Shown here piece by piece: positions 37,215 through 49,977 of a DNA stretch of 64,000 nt (within the stretch, counting starts at the first letter, position 1; each line of letters begins with the position of its first letter). Location: positions 12,859,357 to 12,923,356 of the forward strand of contig JABBOT010000010.1 of NCBI GenBank assembly GCA_016165875.1. The letters run 5' to 3'. The stretch comes from Acanthopleura granulata. Its lineage: Eukaryota > Mollusca > Polyplacophora > Chitonida > Chitonidae. The notes beneath the pieces are model-generated. The model worked only from the letters and a program-made list of their open reading frames with translations. It was not told the origin of the DNA and made no database searches. The position numbers and the translations under genes are program-made.

Positions 37215-37290
37215 AGGGTAAACTGACAAGAGGCTGCATTTTACCCTTTACGTGTGACAATTTGTCAGGTATCACACTGTCTATGCTGAT
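37215..37290 (+). repeat. Dispersed repeat family 2, copy 1 (diverged)
   Basis: ACTGACAAGAGGCTGCATTT, ACCCTTTACGTGTGACAATT, TGTCAGGTATCACACTGTC. It aligns with the copies at 40058, 42551 and 49978 through GGATTTCACC-like and ACGTGTGRCNATTTGT words. Confidence 0.55.
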
Positions 37291-40057
37291 GTCCTTCATG
37301 TTTATCATGTATTTATGCCAGAGAACACTAGTCCATACCTCTTGGACCCGACTGGCCATTTCGCGTGAAATGTAACCCCATAGATTACATTTAGTTTTAG
37401 GAAGTCTCAAACTTTTAAACCAATCAAAGTGGGTTTCTATTGCTTTATAATCCATAATGGAAATAAAGTTCAGAATGACGAAAAAATATTATACTATGCA
37501 ACGGAATAGTCAAAGTTAAACAAGTAGTGCGTTCATGGAAGTGAGCTGCCTCCATATTTATTAGTATTCTCATTGCATTCTAGAATGACATGTCCTGCAG
37601 TTCAAACTTGTATGTGAATATTCTAACGTGTCCCAAAAAAGGACGCACTTAGTTGAGGACGACGTAGAATTTTGCAATCGCCGCCTCGTGGAAGGTATAT
37701 TGGTATTTGTTCAACATTACGCCAAGGTACAATTATACAGATATACAGAGTTATTTCCCCTTTGTGGAAAACCAGTCAGCTTAGTGGCCCCCTTTGTGGT
37801 GTAGGCTAAGGTGGTGTATGTGTCGTTCTAGGAAACAAATTATGATTTTTGTGGGGCAGAATGAAAAAAAAAAAACATGCCAAGACTTTATAGCTCTGCA
37901 GGAAACAGTTGCATTACTCTTTCGGTTCGACACATTATAGATCTATTCATCCACGCTACAGCATTCTCATTGCAGGTAAGAAAAATAGCTAAATTCCATA
38001 CAATTACCTCTAACATAAAGATTTAAGGACGCTTAGAACATTGCCCGGGGCAATGACAGCAAGTTCAATTTACCAGTAACAGAAATAGGCCGTGAAATAT
38101 ACACCGACCTTTTCCATTTAGCTGACAAACCCCCTCACTACAAGCTGCAACCGAATCAGTGCTAGCTGAGTTTGAGCAAGAGACGGCATTAACCGATCAG
38201 CTGCGCCGAATGCAACGTTTTTAGCGAATGGGTCATGGAAAATAGTATCCATGGCAATGTTATGCAAGAATACGTATAGTAATTAACTGAGATATTAAGT
38301 GAAATAAGCAATGTAACCCGCGCAGATCAAGGCAGAAGTAATCGAATGGTTTAAGGCACAAGAGATGTACGTGCATGAGGTAGAAACCTGCGTATGCTCT
38401 GGCGTGAGGGTACAGCGACATACTAAACCCAGGTGTCACATACCCCACCGCGTAAATCACTTAAGTTTGACATTTTGCGGGGCAAGCAAGAGAAATATAC
38501 ATCTGATAAATGACAAACATGTTGTAAAATTCGTCCAAGGTAAACCAAAATAGCCTGCGGTGGCCTTGGTCATTATGAAACATGTGCGGTTGACAGTAAA
38601 TTATAAGATCACATATTATCATGCCTTTTCAAGAATTACTGTAAAGAAAACTGCAGTGAATTTGGCTTGGTTTTAAATATATTACAAATGGGTCTTTTGC
38701 CTTTTTTATTACAAATATATTTAAACGAGATTTTGAGACTACTTAAATCCTCTCGAAATTCTGACTTCTCGTATATACCGTGGATTCCCTCGATCCACCA
38801 AAATCAAGGCATTATAATAAGCCCCTGATTACAACTATAGGAAGCACGGAGTTCACAGTGACCTAAATGACATCATCTTTCATTTCCGTGGATTTGCCAT
38901 TGTCCTATTCTCCCTAAAATTATTAAAATAGAGAAGAAAAAAAAAGCAGGCGCTAAAACACTTGAGTATGGAGCGAGCAGGCCATTCGCTTGAACAAAAT
39001 CTTGCTAATATTTGCCAGGCGATTTTGGACATGTCACATATTTAATCTAATCCCTATGTGCATGGATTCCTTTCTGCGCTGAAAAGCTTTCAGAGTTCTA
39101 CTCCTTCACTGACGTTTGCCCAGTAGTCTCCCAAAGAGACGTGGCCGACTATTACAAAATTCACCAGCTATAAAGTATTTCCTTAATTCTTTATTATGAC
39201 AAATGATATATTATAGGTAAAAGAATATTCTGCTTGAATGAATTATCAATTAGCCGTTATGCCATAACTAAAGGGATAAATATCACACTGTCGTCACTGC
39301 CTAGCTTCGGTACTTTTTCGGGCTACCTTATATATATCTGTTGCATATATCTGTTGAACCATGTATATTGCTCTATTTATATAGATTGAACAACGTCGGT
39401 CTAGTGGTTGTCGAATGTTCCACTGGCTGACATTCGAGATTTGATATCTAGAATCAGTACATGTGTAGCCGAAGGTCGTTGTGTAAGTGCATGAATACGA
39501 CGAAAACTCTTCATTAATCACGTGATGACGTCAATAAGCCCCAGTTATGTCAAGGGTTTTTCCAAGAATCTCCTGTCTTTCATCCGCTCAAAAATATAAG
39601 TGCATGAACTTTAAGCAACCATTGCACCATATTGGACGACAACGTGTTTTAGTACAAAAATTTACCTTCAGGATGGTTTTCAAATATCTATTCGATTTTA
39701 CTGAATGCTGTTGGCAGTATTGTGGCTACACTGTGGCGAATCTGGAGTATCTGGTGTGAATTAGAAAGCCATGACTTCATCTTCAGAACATATTTATAAC
39801 TTTTATTTACATCGTCTGTTGACGTCATACTAAAGATTCACTGTCAATCAGCTTTATGAGTAGACGAAACCGGCGTGACTGGGGAAAACCATAGACCTTT
39901 GGTCAGTTACTGACGAACTTTTCCACAAGTGACTTACACATTGGTGGAAGACAAGTCGTCTTAAATTTGATTACATAACAGCATTTTGAGTAATTCTAGA
40001 CCAGTGACGTCTAGTATATTGCATTTAACACCACTGCAGTTTGCGTGCTATGGGGCG
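37291..40057. other. Non-coding stretch
   Basis: No recognised gene or repeat array. Two CRE palindromes occur about 290 bases apart (39526-39533 and 39820-39827). Confidence 0.45.
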
Positions 40058-40150
40058 TTTAAGTGTAAGGTAAGGCGGGCGGATTTCACTGGTAAGGTGT
40101 GATCTGTCGCCGCTGCTCTGGTTTTGTTCTCTATGCTGTCGCCTTTTATA
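40058..40150 (+). repeat. Dispersed repeat family 2, copy 2
   Basis: Reads GCGGATTTCACTGGTAAGGT, GTGATCTGTCGCCGCTGCTC, TGGTTTTGTTCTCTATGCTG. It is closest to the copy at 42551, which has the same order: ATTTCACCGGTAAGGTGTGA, GGTGCTCTTGTTTT, CTCTATACTG. Confidence 0.7.
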
Positions 40151-41022
40151 ATTAAATAAAAAAGTTCCAGACTTGACTGGTTCAGAATTACTTGAAAATA
40201 TGATATTGTCATCATATTAAAAAAATAACCACAGTAAAGGTCTCGCACTAATGTGTGTCGTGGACATCGAAACGAAAACCACGAATGGTTCCCTATCGGA
40301 ATATAAACACTACTTTCGTTTGTGTGAATGGATTTATTCTTTTCCATGGATGGGCACGCGAGTCCAATGCCTTGTTTCGCAAGGTTATTTTTCGGGAATT
40401 ATATACGTCTACTTCTGCAATACACATGCGTGTATGCGTGTACAATTACTGGTCGAATGTTAATATCCGGGACTTGAGTATACTAGATAATACAGCCTAA
40501 AACAGGTAACGTATATAACCTTAATAGGGTGTTCACAGTAAGTCTTTTCATACAATGTATGGGACGTCCTGTATATCTAACCATATTTCAAGCCGAACTG
40601 GTGAAACTGCGTAGACTGAACATCGTAGCTTTGTCTTTTGCACAACACGATGGTGTTCTTTACCTAATATATAGGGCGTCCAGCATTCTTGTCAGTCTAA
40701 ACACTGGTCAAGGGGAAAAAAAAGTTGCTCATTGTGCAGTGGCTAAACCTATACAACATTCCTGTGATTGCTTTGTGAATCAAACTTCGTGACTGTATTT
40801 TTCTGCAAGAGGTCTGTCCGATATATGACCATTATAGTATTATATGCTAGTATAAATCCGAACACATCGCGTTCTTCTAGAAATTTGATACCAAATTTGT
40901 TTTTCACTCTCTCGACCTTCTCGTCCCTATATTAATATGCATATTCTGGTAGATAAAACAACATTTGATCACCATTCTGCATCAGGTAGTTCAGTTTCTA
41001 GCTAAAAGGTACGATTTTCTTC
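40151..41022. other. Non-coding stretch
   Basis: Only short unrecognised frames (for example 40529-40792). No repeat is evident. Confidence 0.45.
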
Positions 41023-41053
41023 AGGGCGGTTGGGGGCAAGGGTGGGTGGGGGG
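41023..41053 (+). other. G-quadruplex-like run abutting a SINE
   Basis: GGG, GGGGG, GGG, GGG and GGGGGG runs are separated by loops of 1-5 bases. The run ends where the SINE head begins. Confidence 0.65.
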
Positions 41054-41262
41054 TGCTCTCTGGCTCAGTTGGTTAGCGGGCTAGCGCGGCCTAAAGACCC
41101 AGAAGCCTCCAATCAATGCGGTCGCTGTGAGTTCAAGTCGAGCTCGTGCTGACTTCCTCCACGGCCTTATGTGGGAATGTCTGCCAGCAGCCTGTGGATG
41201 ATCGTGGGTTTCCCAGTTATTGACTGTCAAACCACCCGACGTCTTATAATAACTGTAGGGCT
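41054..41262 (+). mobile_element. tRNA-derived SINE, 3' end degraded
   Basis: A canonical A box TGGCTCAGTTG (41061-41071) and a B-box-like GAGTTCAAGTCG (41129-41140) form a tRNA-related head. The body then matches the other SINEs here: CTGACTTCCTCCACGGCC, GGGAATGTCTGCCAGCAGCC, GTGGATGATCGTGGGTTTCC and a degraded CCCGACGTCTTATAA core. The AAATAAATA tail is not recognisable. The body resembles MetaSINE- or V-SINE-type elements described from molluscs. I could not verify the family. Confidence 0.88.
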
Positions 41263-42550
41263 AGATCTCCTATAACAGTCTAGGCCTGAACGACAAAATA
41301 TATTGTATGTAGATTAACCAATTGTTTACATGGTTTAAACTTTCATTCATTTCTATCGTAGCAAGCTACATGTTGGTAGTAGACCATACCGTTATTTTGT
41401 AGTAACAACCTTGTACAGTCATGCCAGTCATGTACAAAGTGTTACATTGCTCCAGCAACTGTAGTTCATACTTCGTGGGTATATATTTATACGAGCATGG
41501 CATAATAAAAGTGCAAAGCACTTCACTGCATACTGTATTGTCAGCATAATTTGGGCGAAAGTTAATTTGCTCTCAGCTGGCGGAAGCACCGCGTTTATTG
41601 GCGGAAGTGATCTACATCGCCTGGAACTGGTATTTATCCGCATCCGGGCTAGATTTCCCCGGAAGTTAACTACACCGGCCAAATTATGGCCTCCGACAAA
41701 CCACTTTAGGTTAGCGGTTGTCCGCCGAACGTCAGTCTTAGCTATAGCAGCAGGAATAGGATATGACGAAACCTACATTCATAATGGCGAAATGTACGCA
41801 CCCACGTGGGGAAAATTGATAATGCTAGAAAATAAAAGTTTCGATGAAAAAAACAAAAGCGTGACAGCAACTTCATGTAAAAGAACAATGCATGCATCCT
41901 GTTTCTGAAGAAACTTTTATAACACGTCACCAGGGTTTAAATCCAATGCTATGGTCTAAACATCATTGTAAAACACGTTTAATAGGTAACAATGTGAGCC
42001 GACAGTAAATCATCGGTTGCATGTAAACATCAGTACATACCACTTATCAAATTGTATATATATAGTTGTCGTCCGATCTCTAAAGTTCGCATGGCTTTGT
42101 CACATGGGTGAGTGTAAAATAGCCAAAAATATCACCTTGTTAGTCTTTAAAATTATTTAGGATGCACATATTATATTACTTTAATGTATTTCAGAGGTCA
42201 GATAACTGATATACGTACAGAGTTTCTCTATGAAGTGCGTACCTCGCCTACTACAGCCACCACTGTCTTACTTCCGTTCACTCGACAGATCTGTGTTTTG
42301 TTGTTGTTTTTTTTTTTCTTTTTTTTTCTTGTCTTCTCGTTTTTTCATTGTGCAAAAAGGTAAATATATCCTTAACAACTTCTGGAGAGAGATACAGGTA
42401 TTTAAGGATAGTGTCGTGAGTGTCTTGAGCTAGGTTAGGGAATGTATCTCAAAACTGCTTGTCTATAAATATCTCGCTTTTCCTTCTTTGGGTGCAACAA
42501 AGTCGCGTTTGTTGCTTTGTTTTTTCATGAGTTCTCGACATGTGCAAATA
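41263..42550. other. Non-coding stretch
   Basis: A 113-codon plus-strand frame (41567-41908) starts at TTG and is unrecognised. Nearby, GCGGAAGT and CCCGGAAGTTAAC are ETS-site-like and the DNA is locally CG-richer (41570-41720), so a small regulatory element is possible. A long T/C run lies at 42300-42330. Confidence 0.4.
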
Positions 42551-42660
42551 GTACACAGGGTGATAGGTCACGCCAGATTTCACCGGTAAGGTGTGACCAT
42601 TTGCCAACTATGACATCGTCATCGGTGCTCTTGTTTTACTCTCTATACTGTAGTGTTTTA
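42551..42660 (+). repeat. Dispersed repeat family 2, copy 3
   Basis: GGTCACGCCAGATTTCACCG, GTAAGGTGTGACCATTTGCC, then GACATCGTCATCGGTGCTCT, TGTTTTACTCTCTATACTG. Strong match in order and spacing to copy 2 at 40058. Confidence 0.7.
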
Positions 42661-43034
42661 TATGATTTCATAACAGAAAATCTCTTGTGATTTAAACGAA
42701 TACATGTTACACACCTTTTGAGTACAGCTTCAAGAATGGAGTAAATGTACATCGATTGTTGAGGTAATACAGCAGACGACTTCTAGAGTCTGTTGAACAC
42801 ATTATGTGAAACAAAACCTAGCGGGTATATTTAGGGGTCCACGCTGGTCTGGTCGGACGCTATCGAAAATCTTAGGACTATTATTGTATGGTTTGAGCTC
42901 CTATATCTCAAAAACTTCCAAAGATACAGAAACCAAACTTGACAGTGAAGACACCTCAAGTGTTAGAATACTGCTGACACTTTTGGAGTTCTGACTGGTC
43001 ACGTGGTTAGGTCGTCATTTTGGAATTTGTTGAC

Positions 43035-43130
43035 AACTTTAAAACGTCTTCTTGTCCAATACCGCTGAACCGGTCGGGCTGAAATTTTATATATTGTTAT
43101 TACATATGAAGGCCTACACTCAGTGTAAAA
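43035..43130 (+). repeat. Dispersed direct repeat, copy 1 (partner at 43848)
   Basis: Contains ACGTCTTCTTGTCC, CGGTCGGGCTGAAATTTTAT, ATATTGTTATTACATATGAA and ACTCAGTGTAAAA. The same order occurs at 43848-43915. Confidence 0.55.
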
Positions 43131-43138
43131 TCATATTG

Positions 43139-43290
43139 ATTTATTTATCTATTTATTTGATTGGCGTTTTACGCCGTACTCAAGATTATTTCACTTTTAC
43201 AACGACGGGGCTCCATGGCTCAGCGTGCTAGCGCAACGCAATGACCCAGAAGCCTCACACCAATGCGGTCGCTGTGGGTTCATTACGCTA
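43139..43290. mobile_element. Composite SINE: minus-strand tail joined to plus-strand head
   Basis: Positions 43139-43204 read TTTATTTATCTATTTATTTG, ATTGGCGTTTTACGCCGTAC, TCAAGATTATTTCACTTTTA. This is the reverse complement of the SINE 3' tail (GTGAAAT, TTGAGTACGGCGTAAAAC, CAATCAAATAAATA). From 43205 the sequence becomes a plus-strand SINE head (GGGGCTCCATGGCTCAGCG, GACCCAGAAGCCTCACACCA, ATGCGGTCGCTGTGGGTTCA) that ends just after the B box. The two pieces are back to back with their middles missing, so an inversion or a nested insertion followed by deletion is needed. Confidence 0.8.
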
Positions 43291-43847
43291 TCCAACTTAG
43301 CCACAAAGGGCCCAAAAACCATTTTGTATTCCATACACAAACGTGGCCATCTTTATTTGTGACCTATTCGTCATTTTACTTCCATTTTCTTACTAAGTTT
43401 GTCATATAAGAACGCAATTTGTATTTTGTTTGATGTAACTGCATGTGAATGAAAACACGGTAATAATTTTACCGGAAGTGGAAAAACATATTAACAATTG
43501 CAGAAACATTTTTTTGCGAAAACTTCATACAAAAGGCCGTTTTAAATATAATTTGCCGCGCCAAGTTCAATGGTGCATGTCCCATATCACTAAAATGCAT
43601 TGTTTTCAATTTATTTCCGGATATCCGGCATTTTTTAATAACAACTAAAACTAAGTAACAATTAAGTAATAACATCTCACCCCTTAGAACAAAAAGTATT
43701 AAGACTAGAATGATGGGACATGTACAACACTGTAGTCCATATTCTACCCTTCATGCGTAGAACACATATGCGATCAATATTTTTTGTGTGCAAATTTTTG
43801 AACAGTGTTATTTTTTACTAATGGGGTACAAGCTTTATCTTAGACAA

Positions 43848-43915
43848 GAAAGACGTCTTGATCGGGCGAAATTTTATATACTGTTATATGAAGATCAACT
43901 CACAGTGTAAAAAGT
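43848..43915 (+). repeat. Dispersed direct repeat, copy 2
   Basis: AAAGACGTCTTGATCGGGCG, AAATTTTATATACTGTTATA, TGAAGATCAACTCACAGTGT. It parallels 43035-43130 in the same orientation. Confidence 0.55.
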
Positions 43916-45895
43916 TTTGAATTAGGTGTACGAATTAGATCTGGCAGACCAAGGAAAATAGTTTCAATTCTAAAAAAATGTCTAAATTGATCGACCAAAA
44001 ACATTTTCTAAACCGTCTGGAAATCTAGACAGTGGATTTGCAAGTAATATTTTCTTGCGATGTGCGGCTTTTACGTTGTGATAAAACCGTTTAGAAATAG
44101 TTAAACTTTTCTCCTGTATTAAACATGGGGATATATGTAAGACGCACGAAATCAATCACTGCAGCTTATCGCTGCAACTCGAAAGAATCTTGCAACAATA
44201 TATTCCATCTGTCTTTTCTTTGCATTGTCTCCAAGTTGGTCTTTATTTCTTGGCGTATGGTACAAGATGGCTAGTAGTTTTAAGTTTATATCCAGTGTAC
44301 TCAATTTCATCACTTTTTTCTTACCATGAAGGAAATACAGAACTATCTCAAATGCTAAAAAGATAATAGCGTGGACATTGGGCGTTATTTACAACATCTT
44401 TAATTTATAGTTAGAGATTGGTGTTTACTCTGTTCTTAACAATAATGAGACACCCTTTCCTGTGCAATGGAGGTTTGGGTCCAAGGAGAACTGACTATAT
44501 ATTGTTCTCTTGTTCAGTAATACATAAGCTTGCCTACAAATCGCCACTGCAAAAGTAGGAATGAACAATAGACTACACAGCTTAGGCCCGAGCTTTTTAA
44601 GCAGGAAATGTTCCCCTTTTGCGAACATGTCGGGATTATGACTTGAGTTAAAAGGCAGGAGCTGGAGGAAACCTGGCGAAAACCATTACACTTTGCCAGT
44701 TAGCCAACAAAGTCTTACCTCGAGTTACTCACTATGTATGCCCAGTTCTCTAGTACGGGTTACAGATTCGTGCCTGTCGGCGGCTACTGTAATTTTGTCT
44801 CGGAGTATGCATTGTCTCTTCCATATCACTAAAAGACATAAAACACATTCAGTACTTTCCTGAATAGCTCTAGGCCGAAAAGTGTTTCCATGTGTTATGT
44901 GTTATTACCGTCATAAAGAATAAGAATAAAATGAAATTGCCACGACGAAATAAAATCTATTTGGTATATAATTCAGTACGCGTGACAGGTAAATTTACAT
45001 TCGCTGAAATCTACGGGCATTAAGGACACGTGACGATCTACACGGTGCGTGAGGGGACACGTGTCCGCGAGATGAATTGGCTACCCAGATCAGATGTACT
45101 ATCATAGCTGTACATCCTTAGATTATTCTAGTGAGTAAAATATTCTATATATACATGCTCTTGTACATTATCGATCACCTATATCGGTCGCCCTTATCTT
45201 TGCACACATCACATTACATCTTCGGTGTTTAGCCTAGCCGCACAGACAATTAGCGCTGTCAGAAATGTTCTGTATTATGTTAGATTAGATCATTTATTAT
45301 GCTTGGAGAACCATATCTTGTCTTTCCACCGTGACCAAATGCTAACTTTCGCTCATTTTGTGGTGTAATTGTTTTCATTTTTCGTCTTTACTGCGACTCA
45401 GCAGATCTATATTGGTCGGTCTTTTACGTCTGTCGGTCGTTGACATCTTATTTTTAATCACGGTCCTCGTATTCTATTAATATGTGCCGTTTATTTAACG
45501 AGGAGCTAGAGTGCATTTGGCCATGGATTCCTATATATGGAATGTCGCCGCTGTGTTGAAAATTATTTCTTGTCATTCTCAACGTTCTTTAGGATCCTTG
45601 ATATTCTTGTGGAGACGATATCGTGAGACATTTGAGTAGACAGAGCTTTCGCGATCCTTGGGACTAGGGGATGTATAAATATCCATGCTTATTACATCCA
45701 CATTCTGATTTTATGACCTAATGCAAACAAAACGCGATTCGAATACCTGCAAATTATTCACGGACTACAAGTATGAATTTTGAATTGGATTTCATGCCTT
45801 CAGAAAAAAACATTCTGATCTCCACTCATACCTGTAGACTGCTTTTCTCTTGCATGTGACCACCTTTATTCTCTATTTATATATATATTGTTCCT
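43916..45895. other. Non-coding stretch
   Basis: No recognised gene. The segment near 45667-45715 (GATGTATAAATATCCATGCT, TATTACATCCACATTCTGAT) resembles the 3' extension of dispersed family 1 at 51170-51215 and may be another fragment of it. Confidence 0.4.
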
Positions 45896-46005
45896 TCCAT
45901 ATTTCTTTGGTGTCTGGTGTGATAGGTTGTTTTGGAAATGGACCTTGCTATTAGTGACTTGGAACGACCTTTGGTGGTATATGAATGTCGGATTTGGCGC
46001 TTAGA
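45896..46005 (+). repeat. Dispersed repeat family 1, copy 2
   Basis: ATTTCTTTGGTGTCTGG, GGTTGTTTTGGAAATGGACC, TTGCTATTAGTGACTTGGAA, CGACC, then GGTATATGAATGTCGGATTT and GGCGCTTAGATTGTACGA. The 3' part matches copy 4 (GGTATACGAAGGTCTGTTTT, GATGCCTAGATTCCGA), so the family extends at least 110 bases. Confidence 0.75.
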
Positions 46006-46189
46006 TTGTACGACACTCTCCAAAGAGAGGGGCGAATGTCAAGTAGTGTCAAAATTACCTTCCCCTTTCCATCTTTCTTAAAGCGTCAAGCCATGCAGAA
46101 ACTTTCCAATCTTTCTTGTAACTACAGCATGGGGTTCCAATATATGTTGTACCTGCTTCGCTTACTTACGTAGTAATTTGAGTGTACGT

Positions 46190-46310
46190 CTTGAGTTCAT
46201 TTTGAACGATGGTTTGTGTTAAACGTCGTTTTGGAAAACGGCCTTGCTATTTTGACTCGGAATGCCCATTTTGGTTGACGGCTGGTGAAGGAACGTCGGA
46301 ATGACTGGAT
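46190..46310 (+). repeat. Dispersed repeat family 1, copy 3
   Basis: GTTTGTGTTAAACGTCGTTT, TGGAAAACGGCCTTGCTATT, TTGACTCGGAATGCCCATTT, TGGTTGACGGCTGGTGAAGG, AACGTCGGAATG. It lies only about 190 bases after copy 2, in the same orientation. Confidence 0.75.
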
Positions 46311-49300
46311 CCACTTAACAACTTTACTCCACCTTCTTTCGGCAATACATAAAGTACCTTTATTCTTCCGGTGGAATGTACGTCTTAGGACACTGCGTGG
46401 AGCCTCCCCTTTAGCACTCGCTACATCAACAACGACAGGGCCAACTTAAGGAATGACTATGGCTAACATTGTATAGTAATTACATCTTCAGTTGCATACA
46501 ATCTCATTTATATGTAAATATATTTCAGTTATATGTTTCACGAAACATATATAATGTTTAATGAAAATTTATACATGTATCAGAATGTCTCCAGTATGGT
46601 ATATCATATAAATGAAGAAGCATTTGATAAGCTGGAATGCTCTATACATCATTCGCTGGCTTTGTAGAGCATCCACTTTTAAGCACTATGTATGCGGTCA
46701 TTGCAACACCCCTGATGTATGCTAATTTCTAAATGAACAAGTTTCAATAAAATTAAACTTACGAAGAACACTGCTACTGCTAAGCACGACCAATGGCCGA
46801 TTGTGGCAAGGAAAATATTTGCCAGGTGCATTCGTAACATAAAACCGGCGTTAAGCAACAATCTAATAAAGCATAATATTTTAAGAAAAGGGAAGACATA
46901 TTAATTTGTAAAGCAAAATGGAGTGTTTGCTCTATATGCGTATCAAAAGTTGGTTTGCTGAAGCAGTTATAAATGGAACTTCCCCTACAAAGCAAATACT
47001 TTTGGCAGTGGCTTCCTCCAGTGAGCAGAGGCTATGCGAATCGGCGAAAATCTACGGAGGCCCAGTTGGGTCATATTTTATCATCATCATTTGCTTCATT
47101 CTCTAACCTGCGTCACTGGGTGGGAATGTCCGCTCAGTTAAAAGGGTGACTGGTAACTCCTGGCTCTATTTTGGGAACAGAGTGGCTAGAACGGTAGAAA
47201 ATAAGAGCATGGAAGAGTGACAAGGGCAAATAATCGATCTGAAGTCGATGTAGCCTGAACAGCTTCATTCTGCCCCGCCTGGTGCGCTGACGAAGGGAGT
47301 CCGCGTCATACTGTTTCATTCATCATTCTATTTTAAGAGGCGATAGGGCTGGATCGATGCCGTGACGTGAACTCAGTTCACAGAATGATGCCGATCGGCC
47401 GGCCAGCTCTTACTTCAGCCATTCGCGCCGAACGCAGACGCCTCTGGGCAAAACATACGCCCACGCATTCCTCGGTTGCAACTGTAGCATACAGTATCCT
47501 GCATATTTCATTTTGTTGATGCAACGTTTCGGTTCGCGGACTACAGTCGCATTTGCACTATACGCTACCAATGATTTCTTGTGTCATTCAATTCCTCCCA
47601 AATGGAAATTAAATGAAAAGCTACATTTAGAATTCATTGTTTAGGTAAAGGCTGAACGCAATATCCAGGCTATTTGCTGTGTTAGATGGATTTATGGTTA
47701 TTACAGTTTCCTTCAGAGTACGATCGAGAGCGATTAAAATTATTTCTCCTAGGCCAGATGTCAAGTTTATCCCTGGATCAATCTAATGACGTACATAGGG
47801 CTCTATGTAAATGCATCAGCTTTGTGTTTGCAATAATGGACTCGTCCATTGACGTCATCGCTCTCTCCAGCGACCTTTCGCGGTCCCATGGTGACCGGTC
47901 ACGTGACTTTTCTAACAGAATTTGAGGTAAATATAGACGTTGATGGAGTTTGGCGATGCAGGAAAGAGCAGATCTGGGGGAAGCGAGAACCGCCTTCCTC
48001 AGCCGAAAATAATCCACCGAACCATACCCCACTACGCTAAAAATAGCAACAGTTTCCAAAAATAGGAACAGGGCATGCACAAATAAGATCCTTTCTACAA
48101 ACAAATAAGATAGCCCTTCGAAAAGGTTATTCATCTCCAATGAAAGACTAACAAAAATATTCCAAATGTTTACAGAAAATATGGTTTCCTCTGCACTAAG
48201 TACATACATGCAAAATCATGGCCGGCCCTAAAGGCAGTATATGCATTGATACACAGACAGATCATGTTCTATGGTTGTGTCAGACAGGCAATAACAAACA
48301 GGCCACCAACGGTAATAGCTTTGAAGTTGCGCCACCAATATACCAAATGGTCTTAAGATTCCAAGACAGAAAAGAATCCTAGTGAGCACAATCTAGTGGT
48401 GATTCTTCAAGAACATGGGCGGAAGAACACAGAAGGTTTACAATAACTGACCCCAAAAAGGGCAAGTGGGGGGGGGATGCAACAGGCATGGAGTAAACAA
48501 ACGACTTTTCCCGACCAGTCCTCTAAAAGAATGATCTAATATTAATTTGCTAATGGTTGAGCCCTTCTGAGCAGGTGAGAATAGAGGGCCTTACCTGTAG
48601 GGCACGGTCAGCATTGTATGTCCACAGAAGCAGGCGTGATGGTAGACCCCGTATGGGTAGCTCGTGGAATCTATCGTTAAGCCCTCACTCCTGAGTACAT
48701 ATTCTCCAATGCAGAGTCGTCAACCGCCCACAGGATTTACCGTTCCGTAAACGTATTTAGAACAGGCTGAGCTATAAGCGTCTCTCGGGTGCTGCAATGG
48801 CTTTAGCAACTTGGTGGCTGTGTTGCAGCATGCTTCCTAGCTACGTCTGAATGGCTCGGCCTATGCGGCCAAACATGAAGTGCCGTATTTCTAGATATCA
48901 GCGCCAATCTGAACCACTCTGGATGACAAGACAGACAGAGCTTCCAAACTTGCTTGCACTATTTACGTCCAACCGACTGACGCACAGACCAATGATTTGA
49001 GACCACGCCGTGATGCAACGATGGCGAATGAATACGACCTTTATGTGGCGTACAGGACTAATCGAAGCTGGGGACAAATTTAGAAGCAGGCCGTCCTGGC
49101 TGTTTCTCGGACCGTTCAGACAGTGTTCGATATTTCACGATTATTCGATAATCACTCCATATATCCTCTAGTGTTTATAGTCCTGTAAAAAGTAAGTGAA
49201 TACTGACGTCGTCTGCTGACGTCATCACTGGCCTGATTCGCGCGAGAGGGACTGTTAATATATTGTGTCCCCTTGACTGCAGCACACGCCATCAGCCCGG

Positions 49301-49977
49301 TCACCAGCACAAAGGCAGTCTGCGGGATGATCAATGAACTAAAACGCCGCCTGATTAGCTAACCAAGGGGTCACGCGAAGAGAATCGACGTCAGAGAGCA
49401 AGGATAATAACGCAATTCCCACCCAGAAGTATAACGCTTTGATCATTCATGCAGAAACATGTGTCCATCATCGCTGTTTCTCTGTAGGGCAACAGAGCTC
49501 CTGGTAATGCATACACGTAAGCCACGCCATTACGCCCCGGTTTACTCAGGTTCTTTAATGTACACTACAGGCCAGCACCGTTTTAAGAAAATCATTCTCG
49601 AAATCTGATGGAACCCCTTTTCTTTTAATGACTGTAATAAGATGCGTTTTCTGAACGTGATGTATGACGATACTTCTGTCCTTGCTTCATCAAGACATAA
49701 GTTTTTTCTGCTTGTTTTACCCGAGAATGAATTGGTTCTGTCTACCTGTGGGTGCTTATAGGAAAATGTGTTCAAGGTAGTGCTGACAAGCCGTTGTTCC
49801 CATTATGTCTACTCTAGTGATGACTGTTGTTTGTTATTTTCCATGTTAGAACGACCTTATGATAACGTAATCATTTCCTCTTAAAATGGATTTTTTTCAA
49901 ATCTACATGTAGGTACATGTATCTAAGTTGCTACTGTTTATGTATTTAAATTAACACTTAGAATCAAACCCTAACTG
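46311..49977. other. Non-coding stretch with unrecognised frames
   Basis: The longest frame is an ATG-led 143-codon frame on the minus strand (47778-48209), hydrophobic in its first half and Arg/Ser-rich in its second, with no family I know. CRE palindromes lie at 47850 and 49217. No tandem array is evident. A 9-G run occurs near 48467. Confidence 0.4.

Noticed and set aside
41567..41908. 113-codon plus-strand frame
   Set aside because: Starts at TTG, no recognisable motif, and most of its length is explained by a locally CG-richer patch.
49152..49334. Minus-strand 60-codon frame that looks like a secreted peptide precursor with a signal sequence and a tribasic site
   Set aside because: The first codon is TTG, not ATG, and the only internal ATG lies inside the hydrophobic stretch. 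No splice or promoter evidence.
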